Counted from the stretch's first letter, positions 17,762 to 27,336 are shown. The stretch: DNA of 64,000 nucleotides from Nocardia rosealba (GCF_020216065.1 NZ_JAIWNA010000003.1:262882-326881), one strand, 5' to 3'. Notes: generated by a model from the letters alone, not told the origin. Made by a program: numbers and translations.

Positions 17762-18244
17762 GTGAATGTCGATGTCACAGCGCTACCGGGGATCGGAGTG
17801 CGTAAGGATTTCGAGGTCAGGTCGGGGCGCCGCGTCGGGGTGGTCGCCCATCGCGACGGTGACATCGATCTGATCGTGTCCAAGCCCGACGACCCCGACG
17901 CCATCGCCGCGCAGGTGCCGCTGTCGGTGGACGAGGCCTCGGTGCTCGCCAATCTGCTCGGCGCACCGCAACTGGTGGCCAAGCTCAACGACGACCACCG
18001 CGACCTGCCCGGCATCACCACCCGTCAGCTCGTGCTGCTCGCCGAGTCACCGTACGCGGGACGCACACTCGGCGAGACCGGGATGCGGACCCGCACCAAG
18101 ACCTCGATCGTGGCCGTGATGCGTGCCGGCCAGCTCCACCCCTCACCAGGTCCGGACTTCACCTTCACCGAGGGCGACCAGCTCGTGGTCGTCGGCACGC
18201 CGGAAGGCCTGGACGCAGCCGCGAAAATTCTCACGCACGGCTGA
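17762..18244 (+). CDS. TrkA-C-domain regulatory subunit of a cation/proton antiporter (KhtT-like)
   Basis: 160 residues: an N-terminal ~75-residue domain and a C-terminal RCK/TrkA-C domain (~78-158) with LLAESPYAGRTLGETGMRTRTKTSIVAVMR and FTEGDQLVVVGTPEGL. This is the architecture of KhtT, the soluble gate of the Bacillus KhtU potassium/proton antiporter, which senses pH and nucleotides. The antiporter gene follows after five bases. TATCGT ends six bases before the GTG start, so the mRNA is probably leaderless. Confidence 0.88.
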   Translation: MNVDVTALPGIGVRKDFEVRSGRRVGVVAHRDGDIDLIVSKPDDPDAIAAQVPLSVDEASVLANLLGAPQLVAKLNDDHRDLPGITTRQLVLLAESPYAGRTLGETGMRTRTKTSIVAVMRAGQLHPSPGPDFTFTEGDQLVVVGTPEGLDAAAKILTHG

Positions 18245-18249
18245 CGGCC

Positions 18250-19425
18250 GTGACCGCGCAGGCCCTGGCGCTGCTCGAACTAGGCATGATCTTGTTCGCG
18301 CTGGGGATCTGCGGCCGGATCGCGGGCCGGTTCGGAATGTCACCGATCCCGCTGTACCTGCTCGGCGGGCTGGCGTTCGGGCGTGGCGGTTTCGTCGAAT
18401 TGGAAGGCGCGATCGAATTCGGTCACGTCGCCAGCGAGATCGGCGTGGTGCTGCTGCTGTTGCTGCTCGGGCTCGAATACACCGCGCCCGAACTGATGAC
18501 CGGGCTGCGCCGCTCCTGGACCGCCGGTGTGCTCGACCTGCTCGCCAACGCGCTGCCCGGCGCCGCCGTGGCCCTGATCCTGGGCTGGGGAATTCTCGGC
18601 GCCGTGGTGCTCGGCGGCGTCACCTACATCTCGTCCTCGGGGATCGTGGCCAAACTCCTCGACGACCTCGGCCGCCTCGGTAACCGCGAAACCCCCGTGG
18701 TGCTCTCGATCCTCGTGTTCGAGGACCTCGCGATGGCGGTGTATCTGCCCATCCTCACCATGATGCTGGCGGGCCTGAGCCTGCTCAGCGGGCTGGTGTC
18801 GCTGGCCGTCGCGCTGGCGACGATCACCGTGGTGCTCGTGGTGGCGTTGCGGTTCGGCCGGGTGGTCTCGGCGGTGCTCGACAGCACCGATCGCGAGGTG
18901 TTCCTGCTGCAATTGATCGGCGCGGCGCTGCTGGTCGCCGGTGCCGCCTCGGCGCTGAACGTGTCGGCGGCGGTCGGCGCGTTCCTGCTCGGCATCGCGA
19001 TCTCGGGATCGACCGCGCAGGAGGCGGCCAAGCTGCTCGAACCCTTGCGCGATCTGTTCGCCGCCATCTTCTTCGTGGCCTTCGGCCTGTCCATCGACCC
19101 GGCTGCCATTCCGCCGGTGCTCGCCTGGGCGGCGGGGCTCGCGGTGGTCACCACGGGCACCAAGATGGTCGTCGGCTGGTGGGCGGCGAGCAGGCAGGGC
19201 ATCGCGCGGGCGGGCCGGGCGCGAGCGGGTGCGGCGCTGGTCGCCCGCGGCGAATTCTCCATCGTCATCGCCGGTCTGGCGGTGAGCTACGGCACCGCCG
19301 ACCACCGCCTCGTCGCTCTCGCGTCGGCCTATGTGCTGCTGATGGCGATGCTCGGTCCGGTCATCGCCCGCGTAATCGAACCCGTCGTCACTCTCGGTGG
19401 GCGCCGGCGTCTTTCGACGACCTGA
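18250..19425 (+). CDS. CPA2-family cation/proton antiporter (KhtU/KefB-like)
   Basis: 391 residues with about twelve hydrophobic spans. Signature segments include GVVLLLLLLGLEYTAPEL (span 3-4), SSSGIVAKLLDDLGRLGNRETPVVLSILVFEDLA (ion-binding Asp region), and FVAFGLSIDP. It belongs to the CPA2 Na+/K+:H+ exchangers and acts in the cytoplasmic membrane, probably exporting potassium under alkaline or osmotic stress together with the KhtT-like subunit coded five bases upstream. The stop abuts the stop of the convergent MHYT gene without a spacer base. Confidence 0.9.
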   Translation: MTAQALALLELGMILFALGICGRIAGRFGMSPIPLYLLGGLAFGRGGFVELEGAIEFGHVASEIGVVLLLLLLGLEYTAPELMTGLRRSWTAGVLDLLANALPGAAVALILGWGILGAVVLGGVTYISSSGIVAKLLDDLGRLGNRETPVVLSILVFEDLAMAVYLPILTMMLAGLSLLSGLVSLAVALATITVVLVVALRFGRVVSAVLDSTDREVFLLQLIGAALLVAGAASALNVSAAVGAFLLGIAISGSTAQEAAKLLEPLRDLFAAIFFVAFGLSIDPAAIPPVLAWAAGLAVVTTGTKMVVGWWAASRQGIARAGRARAGAALVARGEFSIVIAGLAVSYGTADHRLVALASAYVLLMAMLGPVIARVIEPVVTLGGRRRLSTT

Positions 19426-20316
19426 CTAGTCGATGACCCGGCGCGGCCAGGCGCCCGCCACGTCGTAGGCCAGTTCCTCCGTGCGGTATTCGATCGGCTC
19501 CTGCATGCGCACCGGCGTGGGCATCGCGGGCGGCGGTACGGCACGCTTACGCGGCTGGTGCCGGGAGGTGAGCCACATGCGCGGCAGCGCCTCCTCGTTC
19601 TCAATCTCGGTGAGACTCACACTGATCAGCACCAGCATGGTGACGATGCTGCTCACCCCGATCAGCGGCGCGAGCAGTTCCATCGCCCCCGCCCCCGAAG
19701 GCGGGCCGCCATGGTGGCCGGGGTGGGCCTTCATGGCCGCCATGCCGGTGTAGTGCATGCCGGTGACGGCCACACCCATGATCAGCGAGGCGCCGATGGT
19801 GGCCAGAAATCCCTTGACGCGCAAGGTGAACCACAGTGCGACGATCGAGGCGACCACCGCGATCACCAGCGACAGCGTGACGATCATCGCGTCGTAGGAC
19901 ACCGCGGCCGTCGACTTCATCGCATACATGCCCGCGTAGTGCATGGTGCCCACCCCGAGTCCGGCGATGGTGCCACCGCCCACCAGCGAGCGCAGGGTCG
20001 GCTGCGGTTTGTTCACCATGAAAAGCCCGATCCCGACGACGACCATCGCCGTGATCGCGCTGAGCAGAGTCAGAGGGACGTCGAAACGGATCTCCGCGCC
20101 CCGGATGCTGAAGCCGAGCATGGCGATGAAATGCATGACCCAGATACCGGTTCCGCCGATCGCGATGGCGGCGCCGACGAGCCAGCCGACCCGTCCCTCG
20201 GTGGCGTTGCGTCCACGCGCGGCGCACTGCAGCCCGAGCAGGCAACCGGTGACGGACATGAAATAGGCGAGGACAGGGGTGATCCAGCCGTAGCTGAAGT
20301 GATAGATGTCGAGCAC
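19426..20316 (-). CDS. MHYT-domain integral membrane sensor
   Basis: 296 residues with seven hydrophobic spans and three MHYT-type motifs, MHFI (~61), MHYA (~125) and MHYT (~187). The family is thought to bind copper or sense oxygen or nitric oxide at the outer face of the membrane. A ~75-residue cytoplasmic tail rich in Pro and Arg follows, but no GGDEF, EAL or kinase domain, so any signalling partner must be separate. The GTG at 20316 is preferred (GAGGG ten bases upstream); TTG 20325 is an alternative. Confidence 0.88.
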   Translation of the reverse strand: MLDIYHFSYGWITPVLAYFMSVTGCLLGLQCAARGRNATEGRVGWLVGAAIAIGGTGIWVMHFIAMLGFSIRGAEIRFDVPLTLLSAITAMVVVGIGLFMVNKPQPTLRSLVGGGTIAGLGVGTMHYAGMYAMKSTAAVSYDAMIVTLSLVIAVVASIVALWFTLRVKGFLATIGASLIMGVAVTGMHYTGMAAMKAHPGHHGGPPSGAGAMELLAPLIGVSSIVTMLVLISVSLTEIENEEALPRMWLTSRHQPRKRAVPPPAMPTPVRMQEPIEYRTEELAYDVAGAWPRRVID

Positions 20317-20505
20317 GCCGCGCAAACCCTCAATGCCGGTACCGCTGACCGGTCGGCGGTAGAACGAAAAGCTGGACGTGACGATACGGCGAAAACCCCG
20401 AATTCGTTGCCATCACAGCGCAATCCAGGAGTGTGGGTTTGATCACGAAACGATTACCGAGAGTTTTCTGTGGTAAACAGACCGTTCGGAATTCGGCGTG
20501 GGATA

Positions 20506-20545
20506 CAAGAAAAGGCCCGGACCCCTTGTCATAAGGTCCGGGCCT
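20506..20545 (-). terminator. Rho-independent terminator of sigA
   Basis: AGGCCCGGACC (20513-20523) pairs perfectly with GGTCCGGGCCT (20535-20545). Read on the minus strand it is followed by a T-rich tract (TTTTCTT), and it lies 14 bases beyond the sigA stop codon. Confidence 0.92.
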
Positions 20546-20559
20546 CGTCTCGCGAATGC

Positions 20560-21930
20560 CTAGTCGAGGTAGTCGCGCAGCACCTGCGAACGGCTCGGGT
20601 GGCGCAGCTTGCTCATCGTCTTGGACTCGATCTGCCGGATGCGCTCACGCGTGACGCCGTAGACCTGACCGATCTCGTCGAGGGTGCGCGGCTGACCGTC
20701 GGTGAGGCCGAAGCGCAACCGCACCACGCCCGCCTCACGCTCGGACAGCGTCTCCAGCACCGACTGCAGCTGATCCTGCAGCAGGGTGAAGCTCACCGCG
20801 TCGACCGCGACGACCGCCTCGGAGTCCTCGATGAAATCGCCGAGCTGGCTGTCGCCTTCGTCACCGATGGTCTGGTCGAGCGAGATGGGTTCACGCGCGT
20901 ACTGCTGGATCTCGAGGACCTTCTCCGGCGTGATGTCCATTTCCTTGGCCAGCTCCTCCGGGGTGGGCTCACGGCCCAGATCCTGGAGCAGCTCGCGCTG
21001 GATGCGCCCGAGCTTGTTGATGACCTCCACCATGTGCACCGGAATACGGATGGTGCGCGCCTGGTCGGCCATGGCGCGGGTGATGGCCTGACGGATCCAC
21101 CACGTGGCGTAGGTCGAGAACTTGTAACCCTTGGTGTAGTCGAACTTCTCGACCGCGCGGATCAGACCCAGGTTGCCCTCCTGGATCAGGTCCAGGAACG
21201 CCATGCCACGGCCGGTGTAGCGCTTGGCCAGCGACACCACCAGACGCAGGTTGGCCTCGAGCAGATGGTTCTTGGCCCGGTTGCCGTCGCGCACGATCCA
21301 GTTGAAATCGCGGCGGGTGGTCACCGACAGCTTCTCGCCCGCCTCGGCGAACTCACGCATCTTCTCCGCCGCGAACAGGCCGGCCTCGATCCGCTTGGCG
21401 AGTTCGACCTCCTCCTCGGCGTTGAGCAGCGCGACCTTACCGATCTGCTTGAGGTAGGCGCGGACCGAGTCGGCGGAGGCGGTGAGTTCGGCATCCTTGC
21501 GCGCCTGACGCAGCGCCTCGGATTCCTCCTCGTCCCAGACGAAATCGCCGGAGGCCTTGTCCTTCTCGGTCGGCTCGGTGGTGTCGGCGGCATCGGCGGT
21601 GTCGTCGGCGACCTCCTCGACGATGACATCACCGTCGGTGAGTTCGTCCTCGGCGACCTCGAGATCACCGAGATCGTCGAGTTCGATCGACTCGTCGTCG
21701 AGTTGCTCCTCGCCCCCCTCGGCCGCGGTCGCCTTCTTGGCCGCGGTTTTCTTCGCCGGGGCCTTCTTGGCGGCAGCCTTCTTCGCCGGGGCCTTCTTGG
21801 CAGCGGCCTTCTTCGCCGGGGCCTTCTTGGCAGCGGCCTTCTTCGCCGGAGCCTTCTTGGCGGGAGTTACGGCGTCGTCGGCATCGGCGTCGGCCGAGTC
21901 GGCGGTCTGACGGGTATTCGTGGCTACCAC
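20560..21930 (-). CDS. sigA: Primary RNA polymerase sigma factor SigA (RpoD/HrdB)
   Basis: 456 residues from GTG 21930, chosen because AAAGGG lies five bases upstream; the frame remains open 25 codons further without support. The N-terminus has a Lys/Ala/Pro-rich tail (~23-68) made of 10-residue repeats, then an acidic stretch, region 1.2 ([15 protein letters not shown]), the full region 2 ([26 protein letters not shown]), region 3, and region 4 ending [22 protein letters not shown]. It is the essential housekeeping sigma factor. It is followed by a strong terminator. Confidence 0.97.
   Translation of the reverse strand: MVATNTRQTADSADADADDAVTPAKKAPAKKAAAKKAPAKKAAAKKAPAKKAAAKKAPAKKTAAKKATAAEGGEEQLDDESIELDDLGDLEVAEDELTDGDVIVEEVADDTADAADTTEPTEKDKASGDFVWDEEESEALRQARKDAELTASADSVRAYLKQIGKVALLNAEEEVELAKRIEAGLFAAEKMREFAEAGEKLSVTTRRDFNWIVRDGNRAKNHLLEANLRLVVSLAKRYTGRGMAFLDLIQEGNLGLIRAVEKFDYTKGYKFSTYATWWIRQAITRAMADQARTIRIPVHMVEVINKLGRIQRELLQDLGREPTPEELAKEMDITPEKVLEIQQYAREPISLDQTIGDEGDSQLGDFIEDSEAVVAVDAVSFTLLQDQLQSVLETLSEREAGVVRLRFGLTDGQPRTLDEIGQVYGVTRERIRQIESKTMSKLRHPSRSQVLRDYLD
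21751..21860 (-). repeat. 30-bp in-frame repeat in the sigA 5' region
   Basis: Three full copies (21751-21780, 21781-21810, 21811-21840) and a 20-base partial copy. Each encodes [14 protein letters not shown] decapeptides, giving a histone-H1-like basic tail in SigA. Copies differ at only a few bases, so the number may vary between strains. Confidence 0.9.
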
Positions 21931-22174
21931 GTACGCCCTTTCGTGACGGTCTCGTGCGGCGTCACGCCAGAGTGGTTTCCGGCGGAGCGGTCGGTCGGGT
22001 TGCACCGGCGGTGCGTCGGTCGGGTGCTCACCGGTTCGTTCACCGGCTCGCTCGCGACCGGCTGAGGCCGGAAGGTTTCACCGGCTCACCGCCGGACGTG
22101 TTCCATTGTAACGATCCAACCAGGGTACTCAGTGCCACGATGCCCTCCAGGCGTTGCGGCGTCGTCCTCGCGCG

Positions 22175-22933
22175 CTACGGCGCGATGCCCCCGGCGATAG
22201 CCATCGCCGCGCCGACGATACCCGCGGTGTTCTTCAACACGGCCGGAATCACCGGAGTTCGGTTGGTGAGCAACGGTATCCACTGCTCGTGATCGCGGCT
22301 GATACCGCCGCCCGCCACGATCACCTTCGGCCAGAAGAGGTTCTCGATGTGGATCAGGGCCGTGCTCACCCGCTGCGCCCACTCCGGGTAGGTGAGGCCG
22401 TCGCGGTCCTTGATCGAGGCGGCGGCCAGGTGCTCGGCCTCCACCCCCTCGATGTCGAGGTGGCCGAGCTCGGAGTTGGGCACGAGGGTGCCGTCGTAGA
22501 GCAACGCCGAGCCGATCCCGGTGCCGAAGGTGAGCAGCAGGGTGAGGCCGTGCAGGTCGCGAGCGGTGCCGTAGCTGTCCTCCGCGAGCCCCGCGGCGTC
22601 GGCATCGTTGAGCACCGTCACCGTCCGCCCGCCGAGCGCGGCCGAGAACAGGGCGCGCGCGTCGGTACCGATCCAGGCGGGATCGATATTGGCGGCCGTA
22701 CGGGCGTGTCCGTCGAGCACCACGCACGGCAGCGTGATCCCCACCGGCCCCGCCCAGCCGGCCAGCGCGACGAGTTCGGCTACCGCCGCCGCCACCGCCT
22801 CGGGCGTGGCGGGACGCGGGGTGGCGATCTTGAGCCGCTCGTGGGTGAGCAGACCGGTGTCGAGATCGACCAAGGCCCCCTTCACGCCACTTCCCCCGAT
22901 ATCGATGCCGAATGCGTGCCCCCGAGCGGACAT
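22175..22933 (-). CDS. ppgK: Polyphosphate glucokinase
   Basis: 252 residues of the ROK/actin-like ATPase fold. Seen: phosphate-1 loop FGIDIGGSGVKGALVDLDTG near the N-terminus, LNDADAAG with the sugar-binding Asp, and the TFGTGIGSALLYDG adenosine/phosphate-2 region. In actinobacteria this enzyme phosphorylates glucose with polyphosphate or ATP in the cytoplasm. The ATG at 22933 has AAGGGG eight bases upstream. It lies beside sigA in the same order as in M. tuberculosis (Rv2702). Confidence 0.93.
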   Translation of the reverse strand: MSARGHAFGIDIGGSGVKGALVDLDTGLLTHERLKIATPRPATPEAVAAAVAELVALAGWAGPVGITLPCVVLDGHARTAANIDPAWIGTDARALFSAALGGRTVTVLNDADAAGLAEDSYGTARDLHGLTLLLTFGTGIGSALLYDGTLVPNSELGHLDIEGVEAEHLAAASIKDRDGLTYPEWAQRVSTALIHIENLFWPKVIVAGGGISRDHEQWIPLLTNRTPVIPAVLKNTAGIVGAAMAIAGGIAP

Positions 22934-23024
22934 GGATGAACCCCTTGCCTGACGCGGTCGATGTGCCTGACAAAGAGTAGCGGTAGTCACCGCTCGCACG
23001 AGCCGCCGCATATGATCCGATGGC

Positions 23025-23915
23025 GTGGTGCCTCAACACAGTTCCGTTGCCCCAGCCACGACCGACGCCGACGAACGACTGCGCGAGCTCGCCGTCGAAC
23101 TCGCCGAAACCGCCGCCGCGCATGTGCGTGCCCGCCGACCCGAGGTGTTCGCCGACGGGGGACCCGCCGACGGTGCCGTGGCGACCAAGGGCCACGTCAC
23201 CGACCCGGTCACCGTGGTCGACACCGAATCCGAACAGCTGATCCGCGACCTGCTCGCCCAGCGACGCCCCGACGACGCGATCCTGGGCGAGGAGGGCGGC
23301 GGCGATGTCGGCGCCACCGCGCCGGGCGCCGTCACCTGGGTGGTCGACCCGATCGACGGGACCGTCAACTTCCTCTACGGCCTGCCCGGGTACGCGGTCT
23401 CGGTGGCAGCGGTGATCGACGGCGCCCCGGTGGCGGGCGCGGTGGCCGACGTGGCGACCGCGACCACCTACAGCGCAGTGCGTGGCGGCGGGGCGTTCGC
23501 CGTCACCGCCGACGGCACCCGCACGAAACTGTCCTGCACCCAAGAGGATTCATTGTCGGTGGCTCTGGTCGCCACCGGTTTCGCCTACGGCACCCAGCGT
23601 CGCGCCGACCAGGCGAGGCTGCTCACCGAGATCCTGCCGCGGGTCCGCGACATCCGCCGCCTCGGCGCCGCCGCCATGGACCTGTGCCACGTCGCCTCGG
23701 GCCACCTCGACGCCTACTACGAGCACGGGCTCAACGCCTGGGACTGGGCGGCGGGCGCCCTCATCGCCGCCGAAGCGGGCGCGGTGGTGCACGTCCCGCC
23801 GGTCACCGTCGGCGGTGCCGCGGGCGAACTGACCTTCGTCGCCGCCCCCGGCCTCGCTGAGGATTTCGCCGCCCTCCTCACCGAGACCGGCGCGACAACA
23901 CCCCTACCCGACTGA
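23025..23915 (+). CDS. suhB: Inositol-1-monophosphatase family protein SuhB
   Basis: 296 residues. Metal-binding motifs of the IMPase family are present: LGEEGG (88-92), WVVDPIDGTVNF (106-116, two metal-ligand Asp) and AWDWAAGALIAAEAGA (~238-253). It should hydrolyse inositol phosphates, supplying inositol for phosphatidylinositol and mycothiol; related phosphatases act on other sugars or nucleotides. The GTG start follows TATGAT by eight bases, a leaderless arrangement. It is divergent from ppgK. Confidence 0.92.
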   Translation: MVPQHSSVAPATTDADERLRELAVELAETAAAHVRARRPEVFADGGPADGAVATKGHVTDPVTVVDTESEQLIRDLLAQRRPDDAILGEEGGGDVGATAPGAVTWVVDPIDGTVNFLYGLPGYAVSVAAVIDGAPVAGAVADVATATTYSAVRGGGAFAVTADGTRTKLSCTQEDSLSVALVATGFAYGTQRRADQARLLTEILPRVRDIRRLGAAAMDLCHVASGHLDAYYEHGLNAWDWAAGALIAAEAGAVVHVPPVTVGGAAGELTFVAAPGLAEDFAALLTETGATTPLPD

Positions 23916-23965
23916 GAAGCCCGGCCCCCCGGGCCGAGAAACCCGCGGCGCCAGCCGCCGATGTC

Positions 23966-24649
23966 TCAGCACTTGACGGTGCGGGCGGCGTCGAGGAGGT
24001 CGGGGTCGATCGAGGACGAGCTGGCGCCGGGGGCCAGGTTCTTCAGCGCGCGCAGGACCGCTTCGGCGTCGGCGCTCGGGCGGAGCGACTCGCCGAAGGC
24101 CAGGCCGAGCACCAGGTCGACCGAGTCGTCGGTGCGCGGGTCCTCGATCAGTTCGGCACAGGGAGCGACCAGCTGCACCGAGGCGGCGGCCGGCCTGCCG
24201 TTCACGCCGTAGCGGATCTGGCCGGTGCAGTTGAGGTCGCCGCTGACATAAACCGGATCGTTACCGACCTGTGTCCCCGGTGCGCTGGCGAAGCCGAGGT
24301 CGCCGAGCGCGGAGGCGATGTTGCCCGCCTGTCCGCTCTTGCCGTTGGCGTTGAACACCCGCACCTTGGACTCCGACAGCGCCGCCGGATCCACCTCGTC
24401 CAGGCGCGAGGGCCCGACTCGGGTGCCGAGCGGTGCGGGCTTGGGTGCGTTGGTCGCGGTCGGCGTGCTCGGCGCGTTGCACGCCATCGGCTCGTTGTTG
24501 TCCTCGCGGGTGCGGAAAGCCGCCACCCACACGAACAGGGCCACAAGAGCCAGCACGAGGACCAACGCGAGCCACAGCTCGGGGCGCCGTCGCGGAAAGG
24601 GTTTGCCGTCGCGATCGGTCGCGCTGCCTTCGGTGATCAGTGAAACCAC
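23966..24649 (-). CDS. cei: Envelope integrity protein Cei (LytR C-terminal domain)
   Basis: 227 residues: a short cytoplasmic start with RRRPELW, one membrane span (~25-47, LALVLVLALVALFVWVAAF), a Pro/Thr-rich linker and an extracellular LytR_C-type domain (SKVRVFNANGKSGQAGNIASAL...). Four Cys in the outer part (NCTG, APCAEL, MACNA, TVKC) could form disulfides. It corresponds to Rv2700 (Cei), needed for cell envelope integrity in M. tuberculosis. TAGAGT lies six bases before the GTG start. It is convergent with suhB, with a short GC hairpin at 23919-23936 between them. Confidence 0.87.
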   Translation of the reverse strand: MVSLITEGSATDRDGKPFPRRRPELWLALVLVLALVALFVWVAAFRTREDNNEPMACNAPSTPTATNAPKPAPLGTRVGPSRLDEVDPAALSESKVRVFNANGKSGQAGNIASALGDLGFASAPGTQVGNDPVYVSGDLNCTGQIRYGVNGRPAAASVQLVAPCAELIEDPRTDDSVDLVLGLAFGESLRPSADAEAVLRALKNLAPGASSSSIDPDLLDAARTVKC

Positions 24650-25023
24650 GCGCTCACTCTACGAGTCCGCCGCCGATGCGCGAGTGCGGGAGGTCTCGGC
24701 GAGTTTCCCGGCAGGTGAAGATTCGTCGTCGGTTTCGTCGCGGCGGGGTTTTGATTGCGACATTTGTCGGTAGGTCCGCTATTGTCTGCCCGCCCAGATC
24801 GAATAATCACCCGTGAAACGGTGGTCGGTCGCGGGAACAACAAGGGCATGTCCTGCGTTAACCGAACGCTGTCGGAGTAGATCGAGCAACGATCCACCTG
24901 ATAGTCGACCGGTGTACGTGTGAGGTGCACCACCGGCGGGGCGGTCGAACGCCGTCTCCCTGCGGGGACTTGGCAATCGAACTGATCCGGTATTTACGGA
25001 GTAAGGACTGAGGGGAAGACGAC
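24650..25023. other. 374-base divergent intergenic region
   Basis: This separates the divergent cei and DUF4193 genes. A -10 for cei (TAGAGT on the minus strand, 24656-24661) is evident. On the DUF4193 side an AT-richer stretch with TATTGT near 24781 may be its -10, implying a leader of over 200 bases. No riboswitch or small RNA was recognised. Confidence 0.4.
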
Positions 25024-25326
25024 ATGGCAACCGACTATGACGCACCGCGGCGCACCGAATCCGACGAAGTGTCGGAGGATTCGCTCGAGGAGCTGAAGGC
25101 CCGCCGCAACGAGGCGCAGTCCGCCGTCGTGGACATCGACGAGACCGACACAGCGGAATCGTTCGAGCTTCCCGGCGCGGACCTGTCCGACGAGGTGCTC
25201 AGCGTTCGGGTGGTCCCGAAGCAGGCAGACGAGTTCACCTGCTCGAGCTGTTTCCTCGTGCACCACCGAAGCAGGCTGGCCAGCGAGAAGGGTGGCGAGA
25301 TGATCTGCATGGACTGCGCCCTCTGA
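25024..25326 (+). CDS. DUF4193 zinc-ribbon protein
   Basis: 100 residues. The acidic N-terminal half ([30 protein letters not shown]) is followed by a four-Cys ribbon: Cys73, Cys76, Cys95 and Cys98 ([24 protein letters not shown]). It is the DUF4193 family, Rv2699c in M. tuberculosis, found across actinobacteria and reported as essential or highly conserved; its molecular role is unknown. The ribosome binding site GAGGGGAAG stands seven bases before the ATG. Confidence 0.93.
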   Translation: MATDYDAPRRTESDEVSEDSLEELKARRNEAQSAVVDIDETDTAESFELPGADLSDEVLSVRVVPKQADEFTCSSCFLVHHRSRLASEKGGEMICMDCAL

Positions 25327-25351
25327 CGCGTTCCACGGCGAGGTAGACGGG

Positions 25352-25888
25352 TCAGCCCGCGCTCGGGAGTCCGAGCGCGGCCAAGACCCGGTCGGGCCTG
25401 CGCGTGCTGATCAACCAGTACGGCGTCGGGTCGTCCGGGTCGTCGAGGACCAGCAAAGCCATCGGTCCGATCCAGGGCCGGTGCTGCACATAGGCGGCGG
25501 GGTCGAGCTGACGACCCAGCGCCGCGCTCTTGGCCGTCGGTGCGACGGCCGCGGCTCGCGCGACGAAGCTCACCGGCAGGTGGGCGCGGTCGACGCGCAA
25601 TTCCGCCGTTCCCTCGGGGGTGACGGCCACTTCCAGCCGGTGACGGCTCATCCACAACAGAATCCACACGGGCACCGGTGCCAGCAGCACATACGGCAAC
25701 CAGGCCCGCAGCCCGGGCGCGCCCATGTGGAATTCGGCGGCGATCAGCCCGGCGATCGCGAAGCCGACCGGCCACCACCACAGCGGCACCCACAGGCGCT
25801 CCCGGTAGGGCGACACGGTGGGCGCGGCGGCCGCGCGGGCGTCGGTGTCTGCGGCGTCGGTGGTCGGGGAATGGGACTGGTCGGGCAC
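25352..25888 (-). CDS. DUF3093 membrane protein
   Basis: 178 residues with [29 protein letters not shown] and a second span [16 protein letters not shown], then a beta-rich cytoplasmic part ([21 protein letters not shown]... [18 protein letters not shown]). The family (Rv2698) is conserved in Mycobacteriales and has no known function. The GTG at 25888 is preceded by TAGTCT at six bases. It is divergent from dut, 72 bases between the starts. Confidence 0.88.
   Translation of the reverse strand: MPDQSHSPTTDAADTDARAAAAPTVSPYRERLWVPLWWWPVGFAIAGLIAAEFHMGAPGLRAWLPYVLLAPVPVWILLWMSRHRLEVAVTPEGTAELRVDRAHLPVSFVARAAAVAPTAKSAALGRQLDPAAYVQHRPWIGPMALLVLDDPDDPTPYWLISTRRPDRVLAALGLPSAG
25357..25380. terminator. 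GC-rich hairpin between convergent DUF4193 and DUF3093 genes
   Basis: CCGCGCTCGG and CCGAGCGCGG form a perfect 10-bp stem with a four-base loop, placed inside the last codons of the DUF3093 gene and 30 bases past the DUF4193 stop. There is no T tract, so it could be a weak bidirectional terminator or an mRNA-stabilising structure. Confidence 0.4.
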
Positions 25889-25960
25889 GGTTCAAGACTA
25901 GGCGATCGTGGCAGGGTCGTGACGCGCTGGTCCGGCTCCGAGCGCGTAGTCTCGACCGAT

Positions 25961-26431
25961 GTGAACGCACTTGCACCGATTCCGCTGCGGCGGCTCGATC
26001 CCGGCATCCCTGTGCCGAAGCGTGCCCATCCGGGTGACGCGGGCGTCGACCTCTGTACCACCGAGGATGTGATCATCGAACCGGGTGAGCGGGTGCTGGT
26101 CGGCACCGGGATCGCGCTCGCGCTGCCGGTCGGCACGGTCGGCCTGATCCACCCCCGCTCGGGCCTGGCCGCGAAGGCGGGACTGTCGGTGGTGAACACA
26201 CCGGGCACGATCGACGCGGGCTATCGGGGCGAGATCAAAGTGTGCCTGATCAATCACGACCCGCGCACCGCCATCGAGCTGCGCCGCGGCGACCGCATCG
26301 CCCAGCTGCTCGTGCAGCGGGTGGAGCTGGTGGAGTTCGCCGAGGTCGACGACCTGGACGAAACCGTCCGTGGCGCAGGTGGTTACGGGTCGAGTGGCGG
26401 GCACGCGAGCCTGACCGGCAAGGAGGCGTAA
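25961..26431 (+). CDS. dut: Deoxyuridine 5'-triphosphate nucleotidohydrolase (dUTPase)
   Basis: 156 residues, a trimeric-type dUTPase. All five motifs are visible: [38 protein letters not shown], and the C-terminal GGYGSSGGH lid. It splits dUTP into dUMP and pyrophosphate, keeping uracil out of DNA and feeding dTMP synthesis. The GTG at 25961 has TAGTCT eight bases upstream. The TAA stop overlaps the ATG of the DUF3710 gene by one base, indicating an operon. Confidence 0.96.
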   Translation: MNALAPIPLRRLDPGIPVPKRAHPGDAGVDLCTTEDVIIEPGERVLVGTGIALALPVGTVGLIHPRSGLAAKAGLSVVNTPGTIDAGYRGEIKVCLINHDPRTAIELRRGDRIAQLLVQRVELVEFAEVDDLDETVRGAGGYGSSGGHASLTGKEA

Positions 26432-27336
26432 TGGGTCTGTTCGGTAAGAAGAAGCGCGCGCCGCGCGAGGACGACGCGGTCTACGACGACGACTACGGCG
26501 ACGACTACGCCGCGGACGACTACGACGATTTCGCCGATACCGACGACTACGACACCGACGAGTTCCGCCGCCCCGACTTCGCCCACCTCGATTTCGACGA
26601 CGCTCCCACCGACGAGCGCATCTACGGCAACTTCGACCACGCGCCCGACGCCGCCGCCGGCCCGTACGACATCACCGAAGTGACCGACGACATGATCGCG
26701 CGCAGGCTCGATCTGGGGTCGGTGGTCATCCCGGTGCCCGAGGGTGGGCAGCTGCAGGTGGAGATGAGCCCCGACGGCACCCCGCAGGCGGTGCATCTGG
26801 CCACCCAGCACGGCAGGCTCACCGTGGCCGCGTACGCCGCGCCGAAGTCGGCCGGGCAGTGGCGGCTCGTCGCGGCCGACCTGGCCGAGTCGCTGCGCGG
26901 TGACGGTGCGAGCGTCGCCGTCGAGAAGGGCCCGTGGGGTCGTGAGGTGAAGGCGGTCACCGAGGGCGCCGATCTGCGTTTCATCGGTGTCGACGGACCG
27001 CGCTGGATGATCCGGCTGGTCGCGGCGGGCCCCTCGGGCGCGGTCGACGATCGCAGCCCGCTCATCACCGCCGCCCGGGCCGTCCTGGCCGACGCGGTGG
27101 TGCGGCGTGGCTCCGAGCCGCTGCCGGTGCGTGACCCGCTGCCCGTGGTGCTGCCCCAGGAGCTGGCCGAACAGCTCGCCGCCGCCCATCAGCAGCAGGT
27201 GCTCGCCCAGCAGCAGGCCATGGCCGCGCAGGCGGCCGCCGCGCAGACCCCGCCCTCGGCGGTGCCGCCGAAGCTGCCCGACGAACCGCGGCGCGGCGCC
27301 GACGGCTCGGCGATGCAGCAGCTCGGCCTGAACTAG
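26431..27336 (+). CDS. DUF3710 protein
   Basis: 301 residues. It starts [11 protein letters not shown], then has a very acidic Asp/Tyr-rich stretch (~13-60), a DUF3710 core (~85-235) with DLGSVVIPVPEGGQLQVEM and GPRWMIRLVAAGP, and a Gln/Ala-rich tail. The ribosome binding site AAGGAGG is inside the end of dut, and the start overlaps the dut stop, so it is translationally coupled to dut. The order matches Rv2697c-Rv2696c. Function unknown; coupling to dUTPase hints at a nucleotide- or genome-related role. Confidence 0.9.
   Translation: MGLFGKKKRAPREDDAVYDDDYGDDYAADDYDDFADTDDYDTDEFRRPDFAHLDFDDAPTDERIYGNFDHAPDAAAGPYDITEVTDDMIARRLDLGSVVIPVPEGGQLQVEMSPDGTPQAVHLATQHGRLTVAAYAAPKSAGQWRLVAADLAESLRGDGASVAVEKGPWGREVKAVTEGADLRFIGVDGPRWMIRLVAAGPSGAVDDRSPLITAARAVLADAVVRRGSEPLPVRDPLPVVLPQELAEQLAAAHQQQVLAQQQAMAAQAAAAQTPPSAVPPKLPDEPRRGADGSAMQQLGLN

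Noticed and set aside
21751..21860. Possible intergenic minisatellite
   Set aside because: The units are 30 bases, in frame, and lie within the sigA coding sequence.
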